From contig CABUBB010000002.1 of the NCBI GenBank assembly GCA_902489745.1, positions 1 to 64,000 on the forward strand: 64,000 nucleotides of DNA, given 5' to 3'. The stretch is from Metaruminococcus_A sp003150405 (GTDB lineage Bacteria; Bacillota; Clostridia; Oscillospirales; Ruminococcaceae). The notes under the pieces are model-generated. The model ran no database searches. It had not been told where the DNA came from and saw only the letters and a program-made list of their open reading frames with translations. Within the stretch, counting starts at the first letter, position 1, and each line of letters opens with the position of its first letter. Made by a program: the position numbers and the translations under genes. Positions 41,796-51,088 of this stretch are shown here, one piece after another.

Positions 41796-43106
41796 CTAAA
41801 ACAGAGGCAGGTTCATCGACTGCCGCGCCTGGATGTAATCAATATACTGCCGCGCCAGCCGCGGAGAGCGCCCGCTCTTGCGCATGGCAAACTGCTCCGC
41901 GCCCCGGAACAGCGTTTCTTCATCCAGATCAATGCCGCGGTCTGCTGCCAGCAGCCGCACAATATCAAGGAATTTGTCCTTGTTCGGCAGGGTAAAGGTC
42001 ACGTAAAGCCCAAACCGGTCGGAGAGGGAGAGCGCCTCGTCAATGGTATCGGCGCGGTGCACCTCATCGCCTTCCCGCGCTGCAAAGGTCTCTTTGACCA
42101 GATGGCGGCGGTTGGTCGTCGCATACACTGCAATGTTGTCCGGCTTGCGGACAAGCGAACCCTCCAGCAGTGCCTTGAGAATGCCAAAACAGGGGTCGCT
42201 TTCGGCAAAGGCAAGGTCGTCAATGAACAGAATGAACTTGAGCGGAATATCTTCAATCAACCGGATGACCTTGTCAAGGTTGGTCAGCTCCTGCTTAGGG
42301 ATTTCCACAATCCGCAGCCCCTGATCCTTGTACTCATTGAGCAGCGCCTTGACGGTGGAGGATTTCCCGGTGCCGCGGTCGCCGTAAAGCAGGACGTTGT
42401 TAAAGGTCTTGCCCTGTAAAAAGCCCAGCGTGTTATCAACAATTTTCTGCCGCTGCACCTCATAATGTTTCAGATCGGACAGCCGGATGGGGTCAAACTT
42501 TTCCACTGGCTCCAGTCCATAATGTTCCGAGTAGTGGAAAGCGTAGTATTTCGCAAAGATGGACACGCCTTTTTCCCGGTTGAACGCTGCAATGTAGTCA
42601 AGACGGGTGTTCCAAGCACCGCTGTCCTGGTAGCGCAGGCAGGCATTTGTATATTCCGGCAGCCGATCAACCAGCTCCTGTTCATCGGGAAAACGCGCCG
42701 CTATTGCCGCTTTCAGGACCGATGCAGTCGTTTTTGCCAGACGGTATAAAATATCAAGGTCATGTCTGCACGCCTGTTTGATGGTTTCGGAAAGCGTTTC
42801 ATAATTGCCATTTGCACAACTCACCGAAAGAATGTTGTTGTCGTACAAAACAGCGTCGTATAAATAATCGTACAGGCTTCCAGTGAATTCAGAATGGTAC
42901 AGAGTGGTGCAAAGCTCACTATATGTGTCCAGCAGCTGTTCAAGTGGAGCGCCTGTCCCCAGCAGTTCCGAGAGCATTTCAAAACCGTGAATCACCGGGT
43001 CATTCCGCAGCGTGCGGTAAACGGTCAGCGACGGCAGTTCATACCGAAGGTGCTTTAAGGTTTCCAATCGTATTCGGCCTCGTTTCTTCATAAAATTGTC
43101 TCTCAC
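41796..43106 (-). CDS. DUF815 AAA+ ATPase
   Basis: This 436-residue protein has a helical N-terminal half (residues 1-190) and a C-terminal AAA+ domain of the DUF815 family. Walker A is YGDRGTGKSS near residues 243-252, Walker B is LKFILFIDDLAFAESD, and sensor-like YATTNRRHLV follows. The C-terminal GRSPRLARQYIDYI is a family landmark. The function of DUF815 proteins is unknown to me. It is transcribed away from ilvB and its stop lies 8 bases before the binding lipoprotein, suggesting one transcript. The start ATG 43106 lacks a strong ribosome binding site; ATG 43091 (MKKRGRIRLE) is an alternative. Confidence 0.88.
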   Translation of the reverse strand: MRDNFMKKRGRIRLETLKHLRYELPSLTVYRTLRNDPVIHGFEMLSELLGTGAPLEQLLDTYSELCTTLYHSEFTGSLYDYLYDAVLYDNNILSVSCANGNYETLSETIKQACRHDLDILYRLAKTTASVLKAAIAARFPDEQELVDRLPEYTNACLRYQDSGAWNTRLDYIAAFNREKGVSIFAKYYAFHYSEHYGLEPVEKFDPIRLSDLKHYEVQRQKIVDNTLGFLQGKTFNNVLLYGDRGTGKSSTVKALLNEYKDQGLRIVEIPKQELTNLDKVIRLIEDIPLKFILFIDDLAFAESDPCFGILKALLEGSLVRKPDNIAVYATTNRRHLVKETFAAREGDEVHRADTIDEALSLSDRFGLYVTFTLPNKDKFLDIVRLLAADRGIDLDEETLFRGAEQFAMRKSGRSPRLARQYIDYIQARQSMNLPLF

Positions 43107-43236
43107 ATGCTTCCATGCGGTTGCGGCACTCTTTTAGCAGAACAGAACGACCGCAAAATTAGTTTTATTGTAGCGCGTTTTGTTTAAAAAATCAATTCCG
43201 ATTGCTCAGGTGTAACACTTTTGTCAAATTTCATTC

Positions 43237-43265
43237 TTGACGACTTTAGGGTGATGAAGTAAAAT
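43237..43265 (+). promoter_or_regulatory. Promoter of ilvBNC
   Basis: TTGACG (43237-43242), a 17-base spacer and TAAAAT (43260-43265). Only about 30 bases remain to the ilvB start, so there is no room for a T-box or leader peptide. Confidence 0.75.
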
Positions 43266-43297
43266 AAAAAGAATCAAAAGAGAAAGAGGGGAATCGA

Positions 43298-44908
43298 ATG
43301 GTTACAGTTGCGCAGGCAGTCGTCCGTTGTCTTGAGTTGGAGGGCGTACAGGTCGTATTCGGTTATCCGGGTGCCGCCATCTGCCCGGTGTATGATGCAA
43401 TGTCCGCCTCCTCGATTCACCATGTTCTTGTCCGCGAGGAACAGAATGCGGCACATGCCGCAAGCGGGTATGCCCGCCTTGCCGGTCGGCCGGGTGTCTG
43501 TATTGCTACCTCCGGCCCGGGCGCGCTTAACCTCATCACCGGTATTGCCACCGCGTATGCCGATTCAATCCCAATGGTGATCATCACCGGGCAGGTCTCC
43601 ACCGAATTGCTTGGGCGGGATGTCTTTCAGGAAGCAGATATCACCGGCGCAGTCGAGCCTTTTGTCAAGCACAGCTACCTTGTAAAAGAGCCGGAGCGCA
43701 TTCCTCAGGTGATGAAGGAAGCCTTTTATATTGCCGCTACCGGGCGCCCCGGGCCGGTTTTAGTCGATATCCCGGTCGACGTCCAGCGGGTCAAGGTAAA
43801 GTTTGAATACCCTGATCAGGTCGCTATCCGCGGCTATAAGCCGACGGTTGCCGGCCATCAGGGCCAGATTAAACGGATGCTCACCGCCCTCAAGGCGGCC
43901 AAGCGCCCGGTTATCTGTGCGGGCGGCGGGATTTTTTCCTGCCATGCCCAAGCCGAACTCAAAGTCTTTGCCGAGCGGTGCAGTCTCCCGGTCGTCACCA
44001 CCATGATGGGACTTGGGGCCATTGAAACGGCGCATCCTCTCAACTTCGGCATGCTCGGTATGCATGGCCAGCCCAGTGCCAACCGCGCTGTCAACGAATC
44101 GGATTTGCTCATTCTCATCGGGGCCCGCGTCGGTGATCGCGCCGTAACCACGCCTGGGGTGCTGGAAAAACGCACTAAAATCATTCACATTGACGTCGAT
44201 CCGGCTGAAATTGGAAAAAACGTCGATGTACAAATCCCCATCGTCGGGGATGCTAAAACCGTCCTCGCCCAAATCCTTGAAAAAGCAGGAGAGATGGAGC
44301 ACCAGAGCTGGCTGGATACTTTGAACGGTTATCGCACGGTGGTTCATTACGCAAAGCCCGTATTCGGCATCAATCCGAAGGAGTTCATCCGCCGGTTGTC
44401 GGAACGCGCAAACCGTGATACAATATATGTTGTCGACGTCGGCCAGAATCAAATCTGGTCCGCCGCCAACTGCGTCCTGCGGGACGGTCGGTTCCTGACC
44501 TCCGGCGGCATGGGGACCATGGGCTATTCGGTCCCGGCTGGGGTCGGCGCTAAAATGGCCGCGCCGGAGCAGCCGCTTTTTGTCATTTGCGGCGACGGCT
44601 CGTTCCAGATGCAGATGATGGAACTCGCCACCATCTGCCAGCAGGATCTTGACATCAAAATCATCGTCATGAAAAACAACCGTCTCGGTATGGTCAGCGA
44701 GCTGCAGAAAAACAACTACGCCGGCAACTATACTGCCGTGTTCCTAGACGGCAGCCCGGACTATGTCAAACTAGCAGCGGCTTATGGAATCCCGTCTATG
44801 TCAATTGACCGGCCGGAGCAGGTGGACGGCGCGGTGGAAACGCTGCTTTCGTCCAAAGGTGCATTTCTGTTGGAATGTGTTGTGGACGCGGACGAGTCCA
44901 GCCTTTAA
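43298..44908 (+). CDS. ilvB: Acetolactate synthase, large subunit
   Basis: This 536-residue thiamine-diphosphate enzyme condenses pyruvate (or pyruvate plus 2-oxobutyrate) in the first common step of branched-chain amino-acid synthesis. Seen are the N-terminal GYPGAAICPVYDA with the catalytic-Glu region VREEQNAAHAASGYAR, the middle FAD-binding-type domain, and the ThDP-Mg motif GDGSFQMQMMELATICQQDL followed by IIVMKNNRLG. AAAGAGGGG precedes ATG 43298. ilvN follows after 28 bases, which separates it from catabolic AlsS-type enzymes that lack a small subunit. Confidence 0.95.
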   Translation: MVTVAQAVVRCLELEGVQVVFGYPGAAICPVYDAMSASSIHHVLVREEQNAAHAASGYARLAGRPGVCIATSGPGALNLITGIATAYADSIPMVIITGQVSTELLGRDVFQEADITGAVEPFVKHSYLVKEPERIPQVMKEAFYIAATGRPGPVLVDIPVDVQRVKVKFEYPDQVAIRGYKPTVAGHQGQIKRMLTALKAAKRPVICAGGGIFSCHAQAELKVFAERCSLPVVTTMMGLGAIETAHPLNFGMLGMHGQPSANRAVNESDLLILIGARVGDRAVTTPGVLEKRTKIIHIDVDPAEIGKNVDVQIPIVGDAKTVLAQILEKAGEMEHQSWLDTLNGYRTVVHYAKPVFGINPKEFIRRLSERANRDTIYVVDVGQNQIWSAANCVLRDGRFLTSGGMGTMGYSVPAGVGAKMAAPEQPLFVICGDGSFQMQMMELATICQQDLDIKIIVMKNNRLGMVSELQKNNYAGNYTAVFLDGSPDYVKLAAAYGIPSMSIDRPEQVDGAVETLLSSKGAFLLECVVDADESSL

Positions 44909-44936
44909 ATCTTAAGATACAGATAGAGGTCATGCT

Positions 44937-45434
44937 ATGAAACAAACGGTATCTATCCTGGTTGAGAACCACGCCGGTGTTCTGTCCCGTGTTTCGGGAT
45001 TGTTCTCCCGCCGCGGTTTCAATATAGACAGCCTTGCGGTTGGCGTTACAGACGATCCTTCGGTCTCACGTATTACCATTGTCGTCGACGGCGACGCCTA
45101 TATGCTGGAGCAGGTGGAAAAACAGCTCAACAAGCTTATTGATGTCATCAAGCTGCGGACCCTTCCGCAGGATGAAATTATCAGCCGCGAACTCATGCTG
45201 ATTAAGGTCAGCGCAAAGGCTGACACGCGCGGCGATATTATCGACGTTGCGAAGATTATGGGCGCAAAGATTTCGGATATCACCACCTCGACCATGACGG
45301 TCGAGATTGCCGATACTGCCGAGCGCCTCCAGACCATGCTGGATTTGCTGACGCCTTACGGTGTCAAGGAGGTTGTCCGCACCGGCACCATCGCCCTGCA
45401 AAAAGGCGGCGAGTCCATCTCGGTCCAGAAATAA
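44937..45434 (+). CDS. ilvN: Acetolactate synthase, small (regulatory) subunit
   Basis: This 165-residue regulatory subunit of acetolactate synthase carries an N-terminal ACT domain (VSILVENHAGVLSRVSGLFSRRGFNI, residues 4-29) that binds valine. The C-terminal domain contains ELMLIKVSAKADTRGDI and the end motif KEVVRTGTIAL. It raises activity of IlvB and gives feedback control. It has normal length and lies between ilvB and ilvC. Confidence 0.96.
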   Translation: MKQTVSILVENHAGVLSRVSGLFSRRGFNIDSLAVGVTDDPSVSRITIVVDGDAYMLEQVEKQLNKLIDVIKLRTLPQDEIISRELMLIKVSAKADTRGDIIDVAKIMGAKISDITTSTMTVEIADTAERLQTMLDLLTPYGVKEVVRTGTIALQKGGESISVQK

Positions 45435-45463
45435 CATCGGTTCATATTAAGGAGGAATTATAA

Positions 45464-46459
45464 ATGGCAAAGATTTTCTATGAAAGCGATTGCAATCTCG
45501 GCCTGCTCGACGGCAAAACCGTTGCGGTCATCGGCTACGGCAGCCAGGGCCATGCCCATGCGCTCAACCTGCACGAAAGCGGCGTAGATGTCGTCGTTGG
45601 TCTTTACGAAGGCAGCAAATCTTGGAAAAAAGCAGAGGAGGCTGGCCTCAAGGTTATGACCGTCGATGAAGCCGCCAAAGCCGCCGACTTTATCATGATG
45701 CTTGTCCCGGATGAGAAACAGGCAGACCTTTATAAAAAGAGCATTGAGCCGTATCTGACTGCAGGAAAGGTTCTCGCCTTTGCACATGGCTTTAACATTC
45801 ATTTCCAGCAGATCATCCCGCCGAAGGATGTCGACGTTGTTATGATCGCTCCGAAGGGTCCGGGTCATACTGTCCGCAGCGAGTATCTTGAAGGTAAGGG
45901 CGTTCCGTGCCTCTACGCTGTCCACCAGGACGCTTCCGGCCGTGCAACCGATATCGCCCTTGCTTATGCGGCCGGCATCGGCGGCGCAAGAGCGGCTGTC
46001 CTTGAAACTACCTTCCGTGTTGAAACCGAAACCGACCTCTTCGGTGAGCAGGCGGTCCTCTGTGGCGGCGTTACCGCTCTGATGCAGGCAGGTTTTGAAA
46101 CTTTGGTGGAAGCCGGTTATGACCCGAGAAACGCTTATTTTGAGTGCATCCATGAAATGAAGCTCATCGTTGACCTCATTTACCACGGCGGCTTCTCTGA
46201 AATGCGCTACTCCATCTCCGATACCGCTGAGTTCGGCGATTATGAGACCGGTAAGCGCATCATTACCGAGGACACCAAGAAAGAGATGAAGAAAATCCTT
46301 TCGGAAATCCAGGATGGCACCTTTGCCACCAAGTGGATTGCCGAGAACAAAAACGGCCGCGCTCACTTCAATGCAACCCGTCGCATCAAAGCTGAGCATG
46401 AGCTTGAGACCGTTGGCAAGGAGCTCCGCAAAATGTACTCCTGGAACGACGAGAAATAA
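45464..46459 (+). CDS. ilvC: Ketol-acid reductoisomerase (class I)
   Basis: This 331-residue enzyme isomerises and reduces acetolactate with NADPH and Mg. The Rossmann motif VIGYGSQGHAHALNLHESG lies near residues 24-42, followed by PDEKQADLYK, PKGPGHTVRSEY and the metal-binding DLFGEQAVLCGG and ECIHEMKLIVDLIY segments. The length is the short class I form. AAGGAGG lies eight bases before ATG 45464. A terminator closes the operon right after; ilvD is not in the window. Confidence 0.97.
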   Translation: MAKIFYESDCNLGLLDGKTVAVIGYGSQGHAHALNLHESGVDVVVGLYEGSKSWKKAEEAGLKVMTVDEAAKAADFIMMLVPDEKQADLYKKSIEPYLTAGKVLAFAHGFNIHFQQIIPPKDVDVVMIAPKGPGHTVRSEYLEGKGVPCLYAVHQDASGRATDIALAYAAGIGGARAAVLETTFRVETETDLFGEQAVLCGGVTALMQAGFETLVEAGYDPRNAYFECIHEMKLIVDLIYHGGFSEMRYSISDTAEFGDYETGKRIITEDTKKEMKKILSEIQDGTFATKWIAENKNGRAHFNATRRIKAEHELETVGKELRKMYSWNDEK

Positions 46460-46470
46460 AGATAAACCGC

Positions 46471-46503
46471 AAAAAGCCTTTCCCAGCCGGGAAGGGCTTT
46501 TTT
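46471..46503 (+). terminator. Terminator of ilvBNC
   Basis: AAAAAGCC(TT)TCCC (46471-46484) pairs with GGGAAGGGCTTTTT (46489-46502), with a T tract at the end, twelve bases after the ilvC stop. Confidence 0.9.
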
Positions 46504-46618
46504 ATATCCAGCGGTATAAAATGCCAATTATTTGACGGTATTTGCCGTTACCGCCTGTATCGGAGACCAAGAGAAAGGCCGTCGTCATTCGGCCGGAAAA
46601 CAGCGGCCGATTTTGGCG

Positions 46619-46675
46619 GTTTCTCCGGGAGAAACGCCTGCCTGTCTTGACAAGGGGATCACTCCGGCTTATAAT
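46619..46675 (+). promoter_or_regulatory. Consensus promoter with adjacent palindromic operator
   Basis: TTGACA (46647-46652), a 17-base spacer and TATAAT (46670-46675) match the SigA consensus fully. Eleven bases before the -35 lies a perfect 17-base palindrome, GTTTCTCC-G-GGAGAAAC (46619-46635), with the size and symmetry of a dimeric regulator site. It precedes the SMP-30-like gene (start 46790). A second GGCC-rich hairpin lies at about 46577-46594. Confidence 0.75.
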
Positions 46676-46789
46676 AAATTTGATTTATATACAGGGATTT
46701 GCAAACACACTCATGGCAATGAAACAACTCTGGAACGCCTGCACCGCAGGCGGCCACATCAAAACGAAATTTAATGGAGGTATCTTCAA

Positions 46790-47833
46790 ATGAAAACCAG
46801 CAATCCCCTTTACGGGTTCGAAATTGACCCGGAAAAAATAACCTATGTTGGCGAAGGACTTCAGCGTCCGGAATGTATCCTCGCTGAGCGGGACGGCAGT
46901 CTTTGGGCGGCGGATTCCCGCGGTGGCGTTATGCACATCCACCCGGACGGCAAGCAGGATATCATTACCCAGAAGCGTACCGATGAGGGCGACATCAACA
47001 AGGGCGATGTCAACCGCTTTTTTGAAGGCACCCTGCCGAACGGCCTTGCGTTTGCCCGCAACGGTGATATTCTTATCTCCAACTTCGGTACCGACTGCCT
47101 TGAAATTATGGATCGCCGTACCGGTGACACCAAAGTCCTTTTCGATACCGTAGACGGCAGCCCTATCGGCAAAGTAAACTTTGTCCTGCGGGATTCCAAA
47201 GACCGCATGTGGATTACCGTTACCACCAAACTCAAAAGCTGGCTCCCGGCGCTTGTGCCGGATCTGGACGATGGCTACATCATCCGTTACGATCACCGCG
47301 GCGCACATATTGTTGCCGATCACCTTCACTTTACCAATGAGGTCCGCTTCGACGCAAAAGAAGAGTACCTCTACGCGGTTGAGACCACCGGCATCAACGG
47401 CGGCCACATTCTCCGCTGGAGAGTCGATGAAAACGGTGATCTCCATGACCGCCAGACCTATAGCCCGAACCAGATGGGTACCGGTGCTTTTCCGGACGGC
47501 ATTGCCTTTGATGAATACGGCAACCTCTGGGGCACCATGGTTTACTCGGATAAAATCTGGGTCATCGACCCGGATGGCGATTATAAAATCCTTTACGACG
47601 GCGGCGACCCTGCAAAGGTTAAAGCCCTTGATGACGCGTTTTATGAGAGCCGTGTCACCAATGAAATCCTGTTTGCAACCGGTCAGGGCATTGCTCCGTG
47701 GATTGCAAGCGTCTGCTTCGGCGGCCCGGAGCGTGACACTGTGTATGTCGGTTCCCTGCGTGCCACCAATATCCCATCCTTCAAGGTTCCGGTCAAGGGC
47801 CTTCCGATGGTGCATTGGTACGATCAATATTAA
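46790..47833 (+). CDS. SMP-30/gluconolactonase-family beta-propeller protein
   Basis: This 347-residue protein is predicted to be a six-bladed beta-propeller of the SMP-30/gluconolactonase/LRE family. Clues are the opening YVGEGLQRPECILAERDGSL (with the metal-ligand-type Glu), LPNGLAFARNGDILISNFGT, LHFTNEVRFDAKEEYLYAVE and FPDGIAFDEYGNLWG, which are repeated blade motifs. Members hydrolyse sugar lactones or cyclic esters with a divalent metal. There is no signal peptide, so it is cytoplasmic. GGAGG precedes ATG 46790. It is followed after a terminator by a GH39 glycosidase, suggesting a joint sugar pathway. The substrate is unknown. Confidence 0.82.
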   Translation: MKTSNPLYGFEIDPEKITYVGEGLQRPECILAERDGSLWAADSRGGVMHIHPDGKQDIITQKRTDEGDINKGDVNRFFEGTLPNGLAFARNGDILISNFGTDCLEIMDRRTGDTKVLFDTVDGSPIGKVNFVLRDSKDRMWITVTTKLKSWLPALVPDLDDGYIIRYDHRGAHIVADHLHFTNEVRFDAKEEYLYAVETTGINGGHILRWRVDENGDLHDRQTYSPNQMGTGAFPDGIAFDEYGNLWGTMVYSDKIWVIDPDGDYKILYDGGDPAKVKALDDAFYESRVTNEILFATGQGIAPWIASVCFGGPERDTVYVGSLRATNIPSFKVPVKGLPMVHWYDQY

Positions 47834-47850
47834 GCGGCTGTCTGTCTTTG

Positions 47851-47880
47851 AATACCCGAACGCCTTTGTTCGGGTATTTT
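47851..47880 (+). terminator. Terminator after the SMP-30-like gene
   Basis: AATACCCGAAC (47851-47861) and GTTCGGGTATT (47868-47878) pair perfectly, followed by TT. It may only partly stop transcription, since the GH39 gene follows with no strong promoter of its own that I can see. Confidence 0.8.
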
Positions 47881-47973
47881 ATTGCTGGAAAAAGGGGATA
47901 GTCTGCTGCCTGTTTTCTCCTTTTTTCAGCGGAATTTTTCAAACAAGTCCATCATCATGTTAGGAGCAAATTT

Positions 47974-49623
47974 ATGAACGAATCGGTAAAAATTACGGTC
48001 GATGCAGGTAAATCCTGCGGTAAACTGGAACACCTTTGGCGTTACATCGGCTACGATGAATGCAATTACACCTATATTCCGGAAGGTGCCGCGCAGCTCA
48101 AAAAATTCGGCGACCTGCCGGACGCCCCTTACCATGTCCGCACCCACTTTGTATTTTGCACCGGTAACTGCCACGGCAGCTATAAGTTCGGTTCCACCAA
48201 TGTCTATACCGAGGATGCAAACGGCAATCCTATCTACAATTACGAAATTTTTGACATGATCATCAGCGGCATCCTGGACAGCGGCAACAAACCGTTTGTT
48301 GAGCTCGGTTTTATGCCGTTCGATTTGGTCGATTTCAATTATCTCCCGCCGGTTAAATACGAATGGAGCCGTTACGGCCAGTACAGCGGCGGTGGTTGGG
48401 CCTGCCCACCGAAGGATTATGATAAATGGCACGCCCTTATCCGAAACCTCGCTGCACATCTTGCTGAGAAATACGGCAAAGAGGAAGTAGAGTCCTGGTA
48501 CTTCGAGCTCTGGAATGAGCCGGACATCAATTACTGGAAGGGGAGCGCGCCGGAGTACTGCAAGCTCTATGATTACACCGAAAACGCCCTGCACTCCGTC
48601 CTGCCGGATGTCCGCCTCGCCGGGCCTGCCACCACCGGCATCCTCGAGGAAAATGGCGATTCCCAGAAGTTCTTTGAGTTCTTCCTCGCCCACTGCAAAG
48701 AGGGCGCTAACTTCTGTACCGGCGAAAAGGGCGCCCGCCTCGATTACATCACCTTCCATGTCAAGGGCGGCGGCTTTACCTTTGACGCCCACGCCAAAGA
48801 GGAAAGCCCCTCGGTTATGAGCCTGGTCAACCAGGTCAAGCGCGGGCTGGACTGCATCAAAAAATATGGCTATGAGGACCGCGAGGTTGTCCTCTCCGAG
48901 GCCGATCCGGACGGCTGGGCCGCCGGCGGCCGGTTTGACAATGCCAATATGGCCTTCCGCAATACCGAGTATTACGCAACCTATGTAGCGTCTGCCTACC
49001 ATAAAATCATGTTGGTTGCCAAAGAGTACAACATGGATGTCAAGCCGCTCGCGTGGGCCTTCCTGTTCCCGGGCGAACGCTGCTTTGAAGGTACCCGTAC
49101 CTTCTCCACCCAGGGCATTGACAAAGCTATTTTCAACATGTTCCGTGTGTTCTCGCTGCTGGGCGAGGAACAGCTTGCCCTTGCCAGCGACGCAGCCTTT
49201 GATGTAATGGCCTCCAAAGAGACTGGCAAAGCCGCCGAAGTTAACGCCACCGAGGTCTCCGGTTTCGCCGCCAAAACAGAGGACGGCCGTGTGCAGCTTC
49301 TCATCTACAGCCACCATGATGATAAGACCGCGGTGGATTCCAAAGAAGTCGCAGTGACAATTAAAGGCTTTGGTTCCCAGAAAGCCATCCCCGTCACTTA
49401 TTACCGCATTGATGCGGAGCACTCCAACGCCCATGCCGAGTGGAATCGGCAGGGGAGTCCCTGGTATCCCACGCTGGAGCAATATTCCGCAATGAAAGAA
49501 CGGGAATCCCTTGAAAAATTCTGCCCGGACTTCACGGTGGATTCGGAAAACGACGCCGTTACCATCGGTCTCACTGTGCCGGCGCACAGTGTCTCGCTCA
49601 TCGAGTTTGGTCCCGTCGAGTAA
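47974..49623 (+). CDS. Glycoside hydrolase family 39 enzyme (beta-xylosidase-like)
   Basis: This 549-residue enzyme fits GH39, a clan-A retaining glycosidase family containing beta-xylosidases. The acid/base glutamate lies in ELWNEPD (Glu about residue 182) and the likely nucleophile in VVLSEADPDGW (Glu about 309). The N-terminal half is the TIM barrel (GKLEHLWRYIGYDECN at the start, FVELGFMPF); the last 150 residues form the usual beta-sandwich. It has no signal peptide, so it should act on imported oligosaccharides. AGGAGC precedes ATG 47974. No transporter or xylan regulator is adjacent. Beta-xylosidase is the default guess; the true sugar is open. Confidence 0.88.
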   Translation: MNESVKITVDAGKSCGKLEHLWRYIGYDECNYTYIPEGAAQLKKFGDLPDAPYHVRTHFVFCTGNCHGSYKFGSTNVYTEDANGNPIYNYEIFDMIISGILDSGNKPFVELGFMPFDLVDFNYLPPVKYEWSRYGQYSGGGWACPPKDYDKWHALIRNLAAHLAEKYGKEEVESWYFELWNEPDINYWKGSAPEYCKLYDYTENALHSVLPDVRLAGPATTGILEENGDSQKFFEFFLAHCKEGANFCTGEKGARLDYITFHVKGGGFTFDAHAKEESPSVMSLVNQVKRGLDCIKKYGYEDREVVLSEADPDGWAAGGRFDNANMAFRNTEYYATYVASAYHKIMLVAKEYNMDVKPLAWAFLFPGERCFEGTRTFSTQGIDKAIFNMFRVFSLLGEEQLALASDAAFDVMASKETGKAAEVNATEVSGFAAKTEDGRVQLLIYSHHDDKTAVDSKEVAVTIKGFGSQKAIPVTYYRIDAEHSNAHAEWNRQGSPWYPTLEQYSAMKERESLEKFCPDFTVDSENDAVTIGLTVPAHSVSLIEFGPVE

Positions 49624-49631
49624 ACGTCCTG

Positions 49632-49661
49632 AAACCGCATGGCTCTGCCATGCGGTTTTTA
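49632..49661 (+). terminator. Terminator of the GH39 gene
   Basis: AAACCGCATGGC (49632-49643) pairs with GCCATGCGGTTT (49647-49658), then more T. It starts eight bases after the stop codon. Confidence 0.88.
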
Positions 49662-49803
49662 TTTTGTGCTCCCGAAGCGGTCAGTGCGCCGTCCATGGTG
49701 AATGACCTTATTCGCGTGGCTTCTTCCGCCGCAAACACACATTTTTCAGCCGGTTTTGGAATATGAATGATGACAGAGGAATTACTCCGAAAGAGGTGTC
49801 ATC

Positions 49804-51006
49804 ATGAAGATAAAACAACTGCTCGCCACGGTATGCAGCCTTGCGGTGCTCTGTGCCGCACTGCCTTTTGCCGCTGCATCGGACGGACCGCCTGCGGATA
49901 CCGCCCAAACCACCTCAGCCGAGGCGGCCGGTAACAGCTTCCCGCAGCCGCCGGAAACGGTTACAGCGCCGTCCTATGCCGTCATGGAAAGTTCCACTGG
50001 CAGCCTCGCGGCGGAAAAGGATGCACATAAGCTCCTGCCGCCAGCTTCGCTTGCTAAAATTATGACTGCCCTGCTGGTTCTGGAGGCGGTGGATGAAGGT
50101 AAAATCAAGCTGGATGATATGGTATCCGCTTCAGAAAACGCCTGCAACATGGGCGGTGTTGAAATCTGGCTCACTCCCGGCGAGCAGATGTCGGTGCAGG
50201 ATTTGCTCATAGCCATTTTGATTGGATCCGGCAATGACGCCGCAGTCGCCCTTGCGGAACACGTTTCCGGCAGTGAGGAGGTTTTTGTCGCCCAGATGAA
50301 CCAGAAAGCCAAACAGCTCGGTATGGACGACACTAATTTTCTGGACGCTTCCGGGTATAATACTGCTGCGCAAACCAGTGCCTATGACGTTGCACTCATG
50401 TCCCGCGAACTGCTCCGGCACGAACAGGCGTCCGGCTTTGCAACCATTTGGATGCACGACCTTCGGGGCGGCGCTACCCAGCTGGTCAACACCAACCGGC
50501 TCGCCCGCTTTTACGATGGATGCACCGGGCTGAAAACCGGCGTCAGCGAGGAGTCCGGCAACTGCATCAGCGCGAGCGCCACAAAAGGGGAAAAATCCTT
50601 CATCGCCGTCGCAATGGGGGTTGAAAAGACAGAGGACAGCTTTGAGGATGCAAAAGCGCTGCTTAATTTTGCTTTTGATAACTTTGCGGTCGCCACTCCA
50701 GAGGTTGACCCAGCCCTTATCACTCCGGTACAGGTCACCGGAGGGGTAAAGTCTGAAACCCAGCCGGAGCTTTCCGGTGGCACCGCCACGCTGATTCCTG
50801 CGGGCAAGCAGGACAGCATTACCGTGGAGGCGCTTATTGCAGATCAGGTTGAGGCTCCGGTTAAAGCGGGCCAGCAGCTTGGTGTTGTCAAAATTATGCT
50901 GGACGGCAGCGTTTTGGATGAACGGATGGTGCTCGCCACCGAAAATATTGAGCCCATGAACTTCTGGAATGCCTTTCTCATTTTAATCCGCCGCATCGTT
51001 TGCTAA
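49804..51006 (+). CDS. D-alanyl-D-alanine carboxypeptidase (S11), copy 1
   Basis: This 400-residue penicillin-binding protein of the DacA/DacF type trims the last D-Ala from peptidoglycan stem peptides. It has a signal peptide (residues 1-25, AVLCAALPFAAAS) and the active-site triad SLAKIM (Ser-x-x-Lys, near residue 81), SGN (in GSGNDAAVAL) and KTG (LKTGVSEESG). A PBP5-type C-terminal domain follows, and the protein ends in a hydrophobic/amphipathic anchor (NFWNAFLILIRRIV). AAGAGGTG precedes ATG 49804. A second S11 enzyme is encoded at 62674. This one stands alone, so it may serve vegetative growth; that is inference. Confidence 0.93.
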   Translation: MKIKQLLATVCSLAVLCAALPFAAASDGPPADTAQTTSAEAAGNSFPQPPETVTAPSYAVMESSTGSLAAEKDAHKLLPPASLAKIMTALLVLEAVDEGKIKLDDMVSASENACNMGGVEIWLTPGEQMSVQDLLIAILIGSGNDAAVALAEHVSGSEEVFVAQMNQKAKQLGMDDTNFLDASGYNTAAQTSAYDVALMSRELLRHEQASGFATIWMHDLRGGATQLVNTNRLARFYDGCTGLKTGVSEESGNCISASATKGEKSFIAVAMGVEKTEDSFEDAKALLNFAFDNFAVATPEVDPALITPVQVTGGVKSETQPELSGGTATLIPAGKQDSITVEALIADQVEAPVKAGQQLGVVKIMLDGSVLDERMVLATENIEPMNFWNAFLILIRRIVC

Positions 51007-51088
51007 GCACAAAGCCCGGTGTTGTGCACATTTGACGGAACAGCGCGTGGATAAAGCGTGAATAATTTGCGAATTTCACAAAAATGCC

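Noticed and set aside
43107..43297. T-box leader before ilvB
   Set aside because: The promoter lies only about 30 bases before the start codon, so there is no room.
47926..49587. 553-codon minus-strand frame opposite the GH39 gene
   Set aside because: The plus strand has the GH39 catalytic motifs, a ribosome binding site and a terminator; the antisense frame has none.
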